Shown here one piece after another: positions 35,974-44,699 of a stretch of 64,000 nt of DNA (the stretch's first letter is position 1; each line of letters starts with the position of its first letter). A model generated the notes under the pieces. That model was not told the DNA's origin. It was given only the letters and a program-made list of their open reading frames with translations, and did not search any database. A program made the position numbers and the translations under genes. This stretch comes from Geodermatophilus pulveris (lineage in GTDB: Bacteria > Actinomycetota > Actinomycetes > Mycobacteriales > Geodermatophilaceae), in NCBI RefSeq assembly GCF_900188375.1, contig NZ_FZOO01000013.1, forward strand, positions 1 through 64,000, read 5' to 3'.

Positions 35974-37079
35974 CCCCACCGGTCCGCTGGTTGCTGATGG
36001 CCGGCCACGTACCGGCCAGCGGCCTCCTGGGCGGGATCGTCCGGTACACCGTGGAACTGGCCCACGCCCTCGAGCGGCGCGACGACGTCGAACTGCACCT
36101 GCTCGCCTCGCCCGCCGCCGCCGAGACCCTGGCCGGGATCGTCGGTGGGCAGGAGCGGGTGGTCCGGCTGCCGGCGGTGCCCGGGGGGACCGTCCCGGCC
36201 CTCGAGCGGTGGGCCCTGGCGCAGCGGCTCGGCGACCGCTTCGACGTCGTGCACGGCACCAAGCACCTGCTGCCCCGCGGGGTTGCGGCGCACACCGTGC
36301 TGACCGTGCACGACATGCTGCTGCTCGACCGCCCGGAGGACTTCGCCGCGCCCAAGCGCGCACTGCTGCGCGGTCCCTACCGCGCCTCGCTGCGCCAGGC
36401 CCGCACGCTGGTGTGCGTCAGCGCGGCCACCCGGGACCGGCTGGCCGCCTGGGAGCCGCGGGCCGCCGCCCGTGCCGCCGTCGTCCCCCTCGCCACCAGC
36501 ACCCGGTTGCGGGAGGCCACCCCGGTGCCGGTCGGCGCGCTGGACGGACGACCGTTCGGGCTCGTCGTCGGCGACGGGTCACCGCGCAAGAACGTGCCCG
36601 TCGTGACCGCAGCGTGGGCCCGGGTCGTCCGACAGCACCCGGACGCCGTCCTCGTCCACGTCGGTCCCCCGGAGTGGGGGGCGGCCGCCTACGGCCCCGA
36701 CCACCCGGCGCTGCTCGCCTCGGGGAACCTGCTGCAACTCACCGGGGTGGACGACGGGACACTGCGCTGGTGCTACGAGCACGCCGCCGTCGTCCTGGCG
36801 CCGAGCCTCGCCGAGGGGTTCGGTCTCCCCGCCGCGGAGGCCCTCGACCTGGGCGCACCGCTCGTGACGTCGCACGACCCGGCGCTGTGCGAGGTCAGCG
36901 GTGACCGTGCCGAGCACCTGGCCGCCGACGACGTCCAGGGGTGGGCCGACGCGGTGCTGCGCCACCTGGCTCCTCGCGGACAGTCGGCGGCCCCGGCCCG
37001 GGCGACCCCACTGCGCACGTGGGACGACGTGGCCGCGGACACCGTCCGGGCCGTCCGCGGCGACGGCCTCGGGACCTGA
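35970..37079 (+). CDS. GT4-family glycosyltransferase
   Basis: A 369-aa GT-B enzyme. The N-terminal domain has GHVPASGLLGGIVRYTVELA and FDVVHGTKHLLP; the C-terminal domain has FGLVVGDGSPRKNVPVVTAA and the donor-site signature VLAPSLAEGFGLPAAEALDL, with the E-x7-E pattern of GT4. It is the last gene of the 30.5-37.1 kb operon, joined to the polymerase by ATGA. Acceptor and sugar unknown. Confidence 0.88.
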   Translation: MTPPVRWLLMAGHVPASGLLGGIVRYTVELAHALERRDDVELHLLASPAAAETLAGIVGGQERVVRLPAVPGGTVPALERWALAQRLGDRFDVVHGTKHLLPRGVAAHTVLTVHDMLLLDRPEDFAAPKRALLRGPYRASLRQARTLVCVSAATRDRLAAWEPRAAARAAVVPLATSTRLREATPVPVGALDGRPFGLVVGDGSPRKNVPVVTAAWARVVRQHPDAVLVHVGPPEWGAAAYGPDHPALLASGNLLQLTGVDDGTLRWCYEHAAVVLAPSLAEGFGLPAAEALDLGAPLVTSHDPALCEVSGDRAEHLAADDVQGWADAVLRHLAPRGQSAAPARATPLRTWDDVAADTVRAVRGDGLGT

Positions 37080-37305
37080 GCGGTCGGTGTCCAGCCATCG
37101 GCCGGCCACGGTGCCGCCGCACGTCCTCGCACGGAACGTGACGACCCACTGCCGCAGGCGTGTTCACGCGCCCGCGTGCGGTGGTCGATCGGGGGGGCGT
37201 GGTGGGCAGGCGCCGGGTCACCCGGCAGAGTGACAGCTCGCCGGGACCTGTCCCGGTACTGCAACACCAACGGGTGGACGAACCCCCTAGTCCAGAGGGT
37301 CGTGG

Positions 37306-38757
37306 ATGAAGTCCAGCGAGGCCATGTCGGTCCGGCACGTCAACGATCGCGCGACCCACGACAGCCGGCTCCGCAGGTGGAGTGCGGCGACCGTGCGCCC
37401 CTCGAGACAGCCGGATCGGCGCGTCAGGCGGTGGGTGCAGGGCGTCCGCGCGTGGATGGTCCTCATCCCGATCGACGCCCTGGCACTGGCCGCGCCGGCG
37501 CTGTGGACGCCGACCCAGTGGAAGGCGTCCCTGTCCTTCGCCGTCCTCAGCGTCCTGTTCATCACCGGCGCCGAGCGCTACCGGGCCCGCCTGCACGCCA
37601 GCGTCCTCGACGAGGTGCCGTCCCTCCTCGGCAAGATGCTCATGGCCGCGGCGGTCGTCGCGACGATCATCGCGCTGCGCCACGACAAGGACGGCGTCGT
37701 CGTCTTCCTGCAGAACGCGGCCCTCGCCGCGGCCCTGCTGGTCGCCGGCAGACTGGTGACCACCTCGATGGTCGTGTGGAGCCGGCGCGCGGGCCTGACC
37801 AGACACCTGACCGTGCTGGTCGGGGGCGGCCCCCTCGCTGCCGAACTGGCCGCCAAGGTCAGTGAGCACCGGCGCTACGGCCTCGCGGTGGTCGGCTTCG
37901 TCGACGACGGGCCGGAGCCCATCGCCGAGGCGATCGTGCCGCGACTGGGGCGACTGCGGGACCTGGACCGGGTGGTCCGCGAGACGGGCGCCGACGTCCT
38001 GCTGCTGGCCGACGGCGACTACTCCGAGATGGACGCCCACGAGGCGGTGCGAACGGAGAACTGCATCCCCTGCGACCTGCTCGTCGTCCCGCGGATGCAC
38101 CACTTCCACACCCAGACGGGGCGTGCCGACCACATCGGCTCGATACCGGTGATGCGGATCAAGACGCCCAACCTCAACGGGCCGGGGCGGGCGCTCAAGC
38201 GCAGCTTCGACGTGACGGTCGCGGGGGCGGCGCTCCTGGTCATGGCACCGGCCATGGCCCTCATCGCCCTGGCCGTGCGCCGGGAGGGGCCGGGGGTCAT
38301 CTTCCGGCAGCCGCGGGTCGGGCGGGACGGCGAACTCTTCGACGTGCTCAAGTTCCGGTCCCTGCGGCCGGTCGACGAGCGGGAGTCGGCGACGAACTGG
38401 TCCATCGCCGCGGACGACCGCGTGACCCCGGTCGGGCGGTTGCTGCGGCGGACCTCGCTCGACGAGGTCCCGCAGTTGTGGAACATCCTGCGCGGCGACA
38501 TGACGCTGGTGGGTCCGCGCCCGGAGCGGCCGCACTTCGTGGAGCAGTTCTCCGCCCAGTACGAGCGCTACGCCCACCGCCACCGGGTGCAGTCGGGACT
38601 GACCGGACTCGCGCAGGTCAACGGCCTGCGGGGGGACACCTCCATCGCCGACCGGGCCCGCTACGACAACTACTACATCGAGAACTGGTCGCTCTGGCTC
38701 GATGTGAAGATCATCCTCAGGACCGTCTCGGAGGTCGTCTTCGCCCGCGGGCGCTGA
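37306..38757 (+). CDS. Initiating phosphoglycosyltransferase (WbaP/CpsE-like), copy 1
   Basis: A 483-aa polytopic enzyme that transfers a hexose-1-phosphate from its nucleotide donor to undecaprenyl phosphate, starting repeat-unit assembly. Four to five N-terminal helices (48-160) are followed by a CoA-binding-like Rossmann segment (168-285) and the catalytic domain from ALKRSFDVTVAG (296-307), with KFRSLRP, TSLDEVPQLWNILRGDMTLV and GPRPERP, the signatures of the bacterial sugar transferase family. ATG 37306 has AGAGGG 8 nt upstream. A second enzyme of this class is at 47367-48971. Confidence 0.92.
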   Translation: MKSSEAMSVRHVNDRATHDSRLRRWSAATVRPSRQPDRRVRRWVQGVRAWMVLIPIDALALAAPALWTPTQWKASLSFAVLSVLFITGAERYRARLHASVLDEVPSLLGKMLMAAAVVATIIALRHDKDGVVVFLQNAALAAALLVAGRLVTTSMVVWSRRAGLTRHLTVLVGGGPLAAELAAKVSEHRRYGLAVVGFVDDGPEPIAEAIVPRLGRLRDLDRVVRETGADVLLLADGDYSEMDAHEAVRTENCIPCDLLVVPRMHHFHTQTGRADHIGSIPVMRIKTPNLNGPGRALKRSFDVTVAGAALLVMAPAMALIALAVRREGPGVIFRQPRVGRDGELFDVLKFRSLRPVDERESATNWSIAADDRVTPVGRLLRRTSLDEVPQLWNILRGDMTLVGPRPERPHFVEQFSAQYERYAHRHRVQSGLTGLAQVNGLRGDTSIADRARYDNYYIENWSLWLDVKIILRTVSEVVFARGR

Positions 38758-38772
38758 CACCCGGCACGGCCG

Positions 38773-39918
38773 TCAGCCGGCGTCCGCCCCGCCGGCCGCG
38801 GCGCGGACGACGCCGTCCATCGCGGACCGGAACCGGGCGCGGGAGAACCCCTCGGCGTGCCGACGGACCGCCGCTGGGTCATAGGCAGAGGCCTCGAAGC
38901 GGCTCAGGCACTCGGCCCACACAGCGACCTCCCGGTCGGCATCGACGACCGGCACCAGGTCGCCGGTGAGCCCGGGGACGACGGAGTCGCGGGCGCCGCC
39001 GGCATCGAGTGCCAGCACGGGAGCGCCACAGGCCTGCGCCTCCACGGGCACGATCCCGAAGTCCTCGAGCCCAGGCATCACCAGTGCTCGGCAACGCCGG
39101 TAGAGGTCCCGCAGGCCGGCGTCGTCGACCCGGCCGACGACGCGGACGGTGGGTCCGGCGAGGCGCTCGACCTCCGTGCGGACCCGTCCGTCGCCGACGA
39201 CGACCAGCGGGACCCCCGCCCGGTTGGCGGCCTGGACGGCCAGGTCGGGCCGCTTGTAGGGCACCAGCCGGCCGGCGAGGAGGAAGAAGTCCTCGCGGGC
39301 GACGTCGGCGTCAGGGGTGTAGAAGTCCGTGTCGACCGGCGGGTGGACGACCGTGGCCTCGCGCCCCCACCACGAGCGGACCCGCTCGGCGACCGCCCGG
39401 GAGTTGGCCACGAGGGTGTGCACACGCGCAGCGGCCTGGCGGTCGGCAGGGCGGAAGGCCGCCGAGAAGACGGCCAGCGCCGCCTGGCCGCGGGGACCGG
39501 CCTCACCCTCCCGCATCGAGGCGTCCCACACCCAGCGCGCCGGCGAGTGGACGTACGCCACCACCGGGCGGGTGGTGGCGTGCACGACCTGGGTGGCGAA
39601 GGCGTGGTGCGAGGCGACGACGACGTCACAGTCGGGGATGGGCAGCCGCCGCATCGCCGACGGCAGGAGGGGGAGCAGGTGGGCGTAGCGGCTGCCGCGC
39701 AGCAGCCGGCTCAGGGCCGTCGACCGGACCCGGCGCTCCAGGTCGGGGGGCAGCGTCCCGGGCCGGTGGACAGGGGCCAGCAGCGGGGCGTCCGGCCAGT
39801 GCCTCGCCAGCTGCTCGACCACTGCCTCCGAGCCGGCGTACTCGGTGAAGCGTTCGTGGACGACGACCACTCGCGGGTCCCGTGGCACCGAGCTGACGTG
39901 CACAGTCCTCGCCCTCAC
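38773..39918 (-). CDS. GT4-family glycosyltransferase
   Basis: A 381-aa GT-B enzyme with VVVVHERFTEYAGSEAVVEQ at the N-terminus, VVASHHAFATQVVHATTRP and VAYVHSPARWVWD, FFLLAGRLVPYKRPDLAVQA in the donor domain and MPGLEDFGIVPVEAQACGAP as the E-x7-E signature. This class often transfers mannose in exopolysaccharide assembly, which would suit the GDP-mannose-type dehydrogenase in the locus, but that is inference. It is convergent with the phosphoglycosyltransferase, 15 bp apart. Start uncertain between GTG 39918 and an in-frame GTG five codons later. Confidence 0.87.
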   Translation of the reverse strand: MRARTVHVSSVPRDPRVVVVHERFTEYAGSEAVVEQLARHWPDAPLLAPVHRPGTLPPDLERRVRSTALSRLLRGSRYAHLLPLLPSAMRRLPIPDCDVVVASHHAFATQVVHATTRPVVAYVHSPARWVWDASMREGEAGPRGQAALAVFSAAFRPADRQAAARVHTLVANSRAVAERVRSWWGREATVVHPPVDTDFYTPDADVAREDFFLLAGRLVPYKRPDLAVQAANRAGVPLVVVGDGRVRTEVERLAGPTVRVVGRVDDAGLRDLYRRCRALVMPGLEDFGIVPVEAQACGAPVLALDAGGARDSVVPGLTGDLVPVVDADREVAVWAECLSRFEASAYDPAAVRRHAEGFSRARFRSAMDGVVRAAAGGADAG

Positions 39919-40356
39919 TGCGCCGGCGCCGGGCGCGTACTCGGCCGCGGAGCCGTGGGAGACGCACGCCCCCGGCGACGACGGTCACCTCTCGATCGTC
40001 GACAGCGGCCGACCGACCACGCGGTCGACCGCTCCCCCCGGACGATAGCCGGGCGGCAGGCCCCCGGGTAACCGTGCCCGCCGGTGCACCGGCACAGCTC
40101 CCCGGAGGGCGACTTCGGTGACGAAGAGTGTCCGTACACGTGCGAAGCGTCAGATCTGTTGGTACCGTGGGCGGAGCGCTCCCCGGCCGGGTGGCACGAG
40201 CCGATCGAGGTCCCCCGGGGCCTCCCGGTGGCTCACCGGCCGCGACACGCTCCGCCCGCCCGCCCGGGCGACCGGGGTCACCCACCCCTGCCGACCCGGA
40301 CGGGAGCCGTGGCGGGGTCGCGTGGTGATCGACGACAGCTGACTGGGGGAACGACC
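39919..40356. other. 438-bp divergent intergenic region
   Basis: It separates the leftward glycosyltransferase from the rightward beta-helix gene. The stretch at about 40120-40170 is visibly less GC-rich and includes TTGGTACCGT, so the beta-helix promoter may be there, leaving a long 5' leader. Otherwise I see nothing defined. The open frame through it to 40084 encodes a low-complexity N-terminal extension I do not trust. Confidence 0.4.
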
Positions 40357-42228
40357 GTGCACGGACGACGGCCACCGCACGCCCGCCCGAACACCGCCGT
40401 GCGGTGGACCGCGCGGACCGCGGTCGCGGCCACCGTGGCGACCGCGGCGGCTGCAGGACTGGTGCTGCTCGACAGCACCGTCGCGGCCGCCGCCACGACA
40501 GTGGTCGACGACCGCGTGACCGGGACGGGCAACAACCAGCACGCGTACGCGAACGGCTGGCGCATGGGTGGCGGCCTCAGCGGCATGTGGGCCTCGACCG
40601 ACCACTACACGATCAACGCCAACGCGACGGTGTCGCTGCGCTTCTACGGGACCGATGTGCAGCTGACCGGGTCGCATGCCCCGGACTTCGGGACGGCCAA
40701 GGTGAGCATCGACGGCGGAGCCCCGGTGACCGTGTCGCAGAGGGTCTCCGGCCCGCGCGGCAACGACGTGGTGTTCTTCGACGCCAATGGAACCGGCGCG
40801 CTGACCGAGGGCCAGCACACCCTGCTGTTGACGACGACGTCGACCAGCGTCTTCACGCTGGACCGCTCCATCATCACGTCGAGCAGCACGACACCGGCGA
40901 TCTCGAGCCCTGCCGCCCCGACCGCGCAGAGCGCCGCCCCGAGCACCTCGCCCCCCGAGACCACCACCGCCTCACCGGCCCCCTCGCCCGCCGGGACCGC
41001 CTCCGCCTCCCCGACCGGCACGGCTGCGACCACCATGCCGACCGCGCCGGCCTCCACGACGCCCGTCCCGACGCCGACGGCCACTGGTAGCGCTCCCCTC
41101 ACCACCACCCCTCCTCCGTCCGCCACCACCCCGACGTCGTCGGCGGGTCTCGTGCGGACCCCGGAGGACTTCGGTGCCGATGGCACCGACGGCACCTCCG
41201 ACACCGCGGCGCTGCAGACCGCCTTGAACGCCCTGAGGACGGGCGAGACACTCCACATCCCGGCGGGCCGGGTGTACCGCCACGACGCGGTCCTGGTGGT
41301 GCCACCGTCAGCTGCCGGCGCCCGGGTGAGCGGGACCGGCACCCTCATGGCGACGGTCCAGCAGCGGTCCGCGCTGAAGGTGTACGCGCCGGACTTCCGC
41401 GTCGACGGCATCACCCGGCGCATCGAGGCCACGACCAGCCGCGGCACCACCGAGGACCACCACTCGATCTTCGTGAACGCCCCGGGGTACCGGTCGACCG
41501 GTGTCACCATCGACGGGTCACACGCGGCGGGCTACTTCTTCTTCGGCGCCCGGGACTTCGTCGTCGAACGCCCGGTCGTGCGGAACACCCGGGCCGACGG
41601 CATCCACGTCACCCACGACTCGCAGGACGGTCGGATCCTGTCACCGCTCGTGCAGGACGTCGGTGACGACGGCGTGGCGGTCGTCTCCTACGCGGGCGGC
41701 TTCTCCGACGTGCCGGTCAGACGCATCCACGTGTCGTCGCCACGGGTCGAGGGACAGTCCCACGGCCGCGGCCTGAGCGTCGTCGGCGGCGAGGACGTGA
41801 CCTTCACGGACGTCTTCGTGCAGGGGTCGGCCGGCGCCGGGGTGTTCATCGGCGTCGAGGGCAACACCAACCACGTCCGGCGGGTGACGGTGAGCGGGGG
41901 TGAGCTGGTGGGCTCCAACCACCGCAGCGACATCGACCACGGCGCCGTCTTCCTCACCTCGAGCCGGGCCGGCGGAGCGGTCGAGGACGTCCTCGTCGAG
42001 GGGCTCACCCTGCGCGACACGCTCAACGGCCGCGGCTCGGCCCTGAAGACCGGCGGCTCCACCGGCACCTTCGCCCGCGTGCTCCTCCGGGACGTCACGA
42101 CACGCGGGGCGGAGTCCGTGGAGGGTTTCTACCCCGACGGCAGCATCCCGTCGTCGTCCTACGGCGCGCTGGCCTGGATCGGCACTGACGGCGCACGGTT
42201 GCCCGACAGAGGCGCATACCGCGGCTAG
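40357..42228 (+). CDS. Secreted right-handed beta-helix protein with N-terminal beta-sandwich
   Basis: A 623-aa exported protein. GTG after GGGGA gives a basic N-terminus and a hydrophobic segment ending in AAAAT, a signal peptide. Residues ~47-175 form a small beta-rich domain (NNQHAYANGWRMGGGLSGMW, then LRFYGTDVQLTGSHAPDFG) like carbohydrate-binding modules. A Ser/Thr/Pro linker spans ~178-262. The beta-helix follows from RTPEDFGADGTDGTSDTAAL, with DGIHVTHDSQDGRILSPLVQ and DVGDDGVAVVSY, close to the modules of the 27943-30303 protein. It probably acts on the exported polymer; lyase, hydrolase and epimerase remain open. Confidence 0.82.
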   Translation: MHGRRPPHARPNTAVRWTARTAVAATVATAAAAGLVLLDSTVAAAATTVVDDRVTGTGNNQHAYANGWRMGGGLSGMWASTDHYTINANATVSLRFYGTDVQLTGSHAPDFGTAKVSIDGGAPVTVSQRVSGPRGNDVVFFDANGTGALTEGQHTLLLTTTSTSVFTLDRSIITSSSTTPAISSPAAPTAQSAAPSTSPPETTTASPAPSPAGTASASPTGTAATTMPTAPASTTPVPTPTATGSAPLTTTPPPSATTPTSSAGLVRTPEDFGADGTDGTSDTAALQTALNALRTGETLHIPAGRVYRHDAVLVVPPSAAGARVSGTGTLMATVQQRSALKVYAPDFRVDGITRRIEATTSRGTTEDHHSIFVNAPGYRSTGVTIDGSHAAGYFFFGARDFVVERPVVRNTRADGIHVTHDSQDGRILSPLVQDVGDDGVAVVSYAGGFSDVPVRRIHVSSPRVEGQSHGRGLSVVGGEDVTFTDVFVQGSAGAGVFIGVEGNTNHVRRVTVSGGELVGSNHRSDIDHGAVFLTSSRAGGAVEDVLVEGLTLRDTLNGRGSALKTGGSTGTFARVLLRDVTTRGAESVEGFYPDGSIPSSSYGALAWIGTDGARLPDRGAYRG

Positions 42229-42276
42229 GTGTACCCGGCCGGGACGTCGGTGACGGCGGGTCGGGCGTGGATGCGG

Positions 42277-42333
42277 GGGGACCTCCGAGTGGGGTGCGGC
42301 TCGTCGAAGGCGCACGTCCACCCGGAGGTCCCC
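42277..42333. terminator. Long imperfect hairpin between convergent genes
   Basis: Outer arms GGGGACCTCCG (42277-42287) and CGGAGGTCCCC (42323-42333) are perfect complements; inside them GTGCG and CGCAC also pair. It lies between the beta-helix gene and the convergent PP2C gene and should act in both directions. Confidence 0.6.
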
Positions 42334-42446
42334 GGTGTCCCACGGTGGTGCCCGCACGACCATCCACGGCCGCGCACCACAGGGAGCCGGACGTGGCGGG
42401 CTACGAGGTGGACGCCGTGGACGTGCAGTCGTCGAACGGCGGGGAG

Positions 42447-43163
42447 TCACGCGCTCCGGACGAGCACCGCGGTGGCGTTGTCGCGCGCCCGGGAGGCGTC
42501 GGCCTCCGCGACGAGCCTGGAGACGACGGCGTCCGGGGCGTCGCCGGCGCACAGCAGCGCGGCGATCCGCCCGTCACCGAGCTCGCCGGTCAACCCGTCG
42601 GAGCAGGCCATGTAGCGGTCCTCGGGCACGACCGGGAAGAGGACGACGTCGGCCTCCGGGCGCGGTCCGACTCCCAGCGCGCGGGTGATGATGTGCCGCT
42701 GCGGGTGCGTGGCGGCGCTCTCGTCGGAGATGTACCCGGCGTCGATGAGCTCCTGGACCACCGAGTGGTCCTTGGTGCACAGCTCGAGCCGGCCCTCGTG
42801 CCAGCGGTAGACGCGCGAGTCGCCGACGTGGAAGACCGCCCACTGCGGCCCCTCGCCCTCGTCGACCAGCGCGACGCCGGCGACCGTCGTCCCGGCGCCG
42901 GACTTCTCCGGCCCCTGGAAGGCGCGGATCTCGCCGTCGGCCCGCTGCAGGGCCAGCCGGATGGCCGCGACCGTCGTCGTGCCCTGGCCGGCGAGCGAGC
43001 GCAGCGCCTCGACGACCGCCTCCGCGGCCGCCGCTCCGCCGACGTGGCCCCCCATGCCGTCGGCGACCGCGAAGACCGGCGGGGCAGCCAGAAACCGGTC
43101 CTGGTTGTCCTCCCGCTGGCCGACTGCCGTCGCCGCCCCCCACGCCAGCTCGACCTGCGGCAT
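42447..43163 (-). CDS. PP2C-family serine/threonine phosphatase
   Basis: A 238-aa soluble metal-dependent phosphatase, about the size of a bare PP2C catalytic domain. It has REDNQDRFLAAPPVFAVADG, with the first metal-binding Asp pair, GMGGHVGGAAAAE, VFHVGDSRVYRWHEG, TKDHSVVQEL, CSDGLTGELGD and SRARDNATAV, covering the usual motifs. It probably reverses Ser/Thr protein phosphorylation. ATG 43163 is preferred over GTG 43169 because GGAG lies 5 nt upstream. No kinase gene is next to it. It is divergent from a small membrane protein. Confidence 0.92.
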   Translation of the reverse strand: MPQVELAWGAATAVGQREDNQDRFLAAPPVFAVADGMGGHVGGAAAAEAVVEALRSLAGQGTTTVAAIRLALQRADGEIRAFQGPEKSGAGTTVAGVALVDEGEGPQWAVFHVGDSRVYRWHEGRLELCTKDHSVVQELIDAGYISDESAATHPQRHIITRALGVGPRPEADVVLFPVVPEDRYMACSDGLTGELGDGRIAALLCAGDAPDAVVSRLVAEADASRARDNATAVLVRSA

Positions 43164-43355
43164 CCACACTCCACATCACGCATCGACGACCGGACGACCC
43201 GCGGGGAAGGCAGGTGGGCTGAGCTTAGGAGGTGGGCGGCGGACCGGCAGGTTGCGCACCGCCGAGCGCGCCGGCCTCCCGGCGCGCACCGGCCGGTCAC
43301 ACCACGGGGTACGCCCGATCGGGTGCGCCCACCTCGTGACGGCACGCGGCGCGAC

Positions 43356-43361
43356 TACGGT
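43356..43361 (+). promoter_or_regulatory. TACGGT -10 box, leaderless small-protein gene
   Basis: TACGGT ends 6 nt before GTG 43368, with no ribosome site between; same element and spacing as at 63004-63009. Confidence 0.45.
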
Positions 43362-43367
43362 CGGGCG

Positions 43368-43586
43368 GTGCACATCAGGCTCGCCGCGCTCCTCGTCGCG
43401 GGGGTGCTCTCCGTCTTCGCCGTCCTCCTGGTGACCGGCCGCTACGTCAACGAGGGCCCGGTGCTGCTCCAGATCGGCGCGGACCGCGGGGTCCACAGCG
43501 GCGACGTGCTCGTCGTCCTCGGCTGGGCGGTCGCCGTCCTGTCGGTCGCCGGCCTGCTGCGGGGCACCGGCCGCCGGGACGGCTGA
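43368..43586 (+). CDS. Small two-helix membrane protein
   Basis: A 72-aa product with helix 1 (LAALLVAGVLSVFAVLLVTG), a short loop (RYVNEGPVLLQIGADRGVHS) and helix 2 (VLVVLGWAVAVLSVAGLL), ending in a basic tail. I do not recognise a named family, but the shape and third-position bias support a gene. It is divergent from the PP2C gene and precedes the GGDEF-like gene by 75 bp on the same strand. Confidence 0.55.
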   Translation: MHIRLAALLVAGVLSVFAVLLVTGRYVNEGPVLLQIGADRGVHSGDVLVVLGWAVAVLSVAGLLRGTGRRDG

Positions 43587-43661
43587 CCCGGGGGTCCACG
43601 GACGCCACCCGTGGGGGTGAGCCCGCTCCAGCGGACCTGCCCCGGGGCCGATGAGCAAGCC

Positions 43662-44159
43662 ATGCCTCCCACGCACAACCCCTTCTCGGTCTCGCTGCCC
43701 GTCTCGCTGCTCCTCCCGCCCGAGGACGACGTCACCAGCCTGCTGCCGGGCCCCAACTCGGTCTCCGCCCACGTCGCCGAGCGGCTGTCCGCCGTGCCCG
43801 CCGTCCCGGCCGCACTGATCGTCCTGCGCCTGTCCCAGGGGGACGGACGGCCGGCCGCCGACGCCCTCGCCGCCGCCACCTCGGTCGTGGCGCGCTCGCT
43901 CCGCGGCGACGACTGGCTGGGTCGCTCGGGTCCCGACGAGTTCGCCGTCCTGCTGGGCGGCAGCGCCGCGGACGCCGAGGTCGCCGCCGCCCGCCTGACC
44001 GCCGCCATCGCCGCGCTGGACGTCCCCGGCCTCGGCGCGTGCGCCGGCGTCACCGACCTCGAGGCGGGCAGCACGGCCGCGGAGACGCTGCAGCGGGCAG
44101 CCCGGGCGCTGCACGCCGCGTGCGCCGGTGACGTCGTGCGCCACCGCAGCACCAGCTGA
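43662..44159 (+). CDS. Degenerate GGDEF-like domain protein
   Basis: A 165-aa soluble protein whose C-terminal two thirds follow the diguanylate-cyclase fold: AALIVLRLSQGD, then DDWLGRSGPDEFAVLLGG, and GLGACAGVTDLEAGSTAAET, corresponding to the ASxGva region. The signature is SGPDEF rather than GGDEF, and the usual substrate-binding Lys/Arg pattern is weak. A c-di-GMP-synthesising role is unlikely; it may bind a nucleotide or be purely structural. ATG 43662 was chosen over GTG 43611 because the extra residues look random; no strong ribosome site is seen for either. Confidence 0.6.
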   Translation: MPPTHNPFSVSLPVSLLLPPEDDVTSLLPGPNSVSAHVAERLSAVPAVPAALIVLRLSQGDGRPAADALAAATSVVARSLRGDDWLGRSGPDEFAVLLGGSAADAEVAAARLTAAIAALDVPGLGACAGVTDLEAGSTAAETLQRAARALHAACAGDVVRHRSTS

Positions 44160-44162
44160 GCC

Positions 44163-44196
44163 GGCGGGGCGTCCGCAACGGCGCGGACGTCCCGCC
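44163..44196. terminator. Bidirectional terminator hairpin
   Basis: Fourteen-base arms GGCGGGGCGTCCGC / GCGGACGTCCCGCC with one mismatch and a 6-nt loop, exactly between convergent genes ending at 44159 (+) and 44197 (-). Confidence 0.75.
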
Positions 44197-44460
44197 TCAG
44201 CCCCTCCCCCGGCGCCGCCGGGCCTCGGCCCGGAGCTGCGCGGCGGCCGCATCGGCCGCCCGCCCGCGGGCCCGCCGCGCCCGGCGCCGCAGCCACCGCA
44301 GCGGCAGCCACGTCACCCCGACGAGCAGCGCCAGCCCGGTCAGCCAGCCGGCCACCTCCGGGTTCCCGCCGAGGCCGATCGCCACCCACGCTGAGTAACC
44401 GAGCGCATAGCCGAGGACGACGACCAGGAGCGCCGGCACCAGGAAGACGAAGATCCCCAC
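44197..44460 (-). CDS. Small membrane protein with basic tail
   Basis: An 87-aa product: helix 1 (VGIFVFLVPALLVVVLGYAL), a second hydrophobic segment (VAGWLTGLALLVGVTWLPL), then an Arg-rich tail RWLRRRARRARGRAAD with an Ala-rich end. The GTG at 44460 has AAGGGG upstream; a longer frame to 44538 adds residues without support. Function unknown. It resembles many small PspC/superinfection-like membrane proteins only in shape. Confidence 0.5.
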   Translation of the reverse strand: MGIFVFLVPALLVVVLGYALGYSAWVAIGLGGNPEVAGWLTGLALLVGVTWLPLRWLRRRARRARGRAADAAAAQLRAEARRRRGRG

Positions 44461-44699
44461 GTCCACCCCTTCACGGTCGTTGGCCACGATGGACGCATAC
44501 GGTGCCGTCCCATCTGATCGAGGTCGGAGTCGGCACACGACCGGTACAGCTGCTCACCCTCCGTGAGACACGGCCGGAGCGCGCGATGGCCGCTCCACAA
44601 GTACTTGTCCCGCGCGATAACGACGCCGGAGGGTTCCGCCACCACAACGTCTGAGACGTGCAGCTCCCATCGCTGAGTCGTGGCCTGAGGAGAGTTGCG

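Noticed and set aside
40084..40356. A longer start for the secreted beta-helix protein
   Set aside because: The added 91 residues are low complexity and would bury the signal peptide; GTG 40357 has a GGGGA ribosome site.
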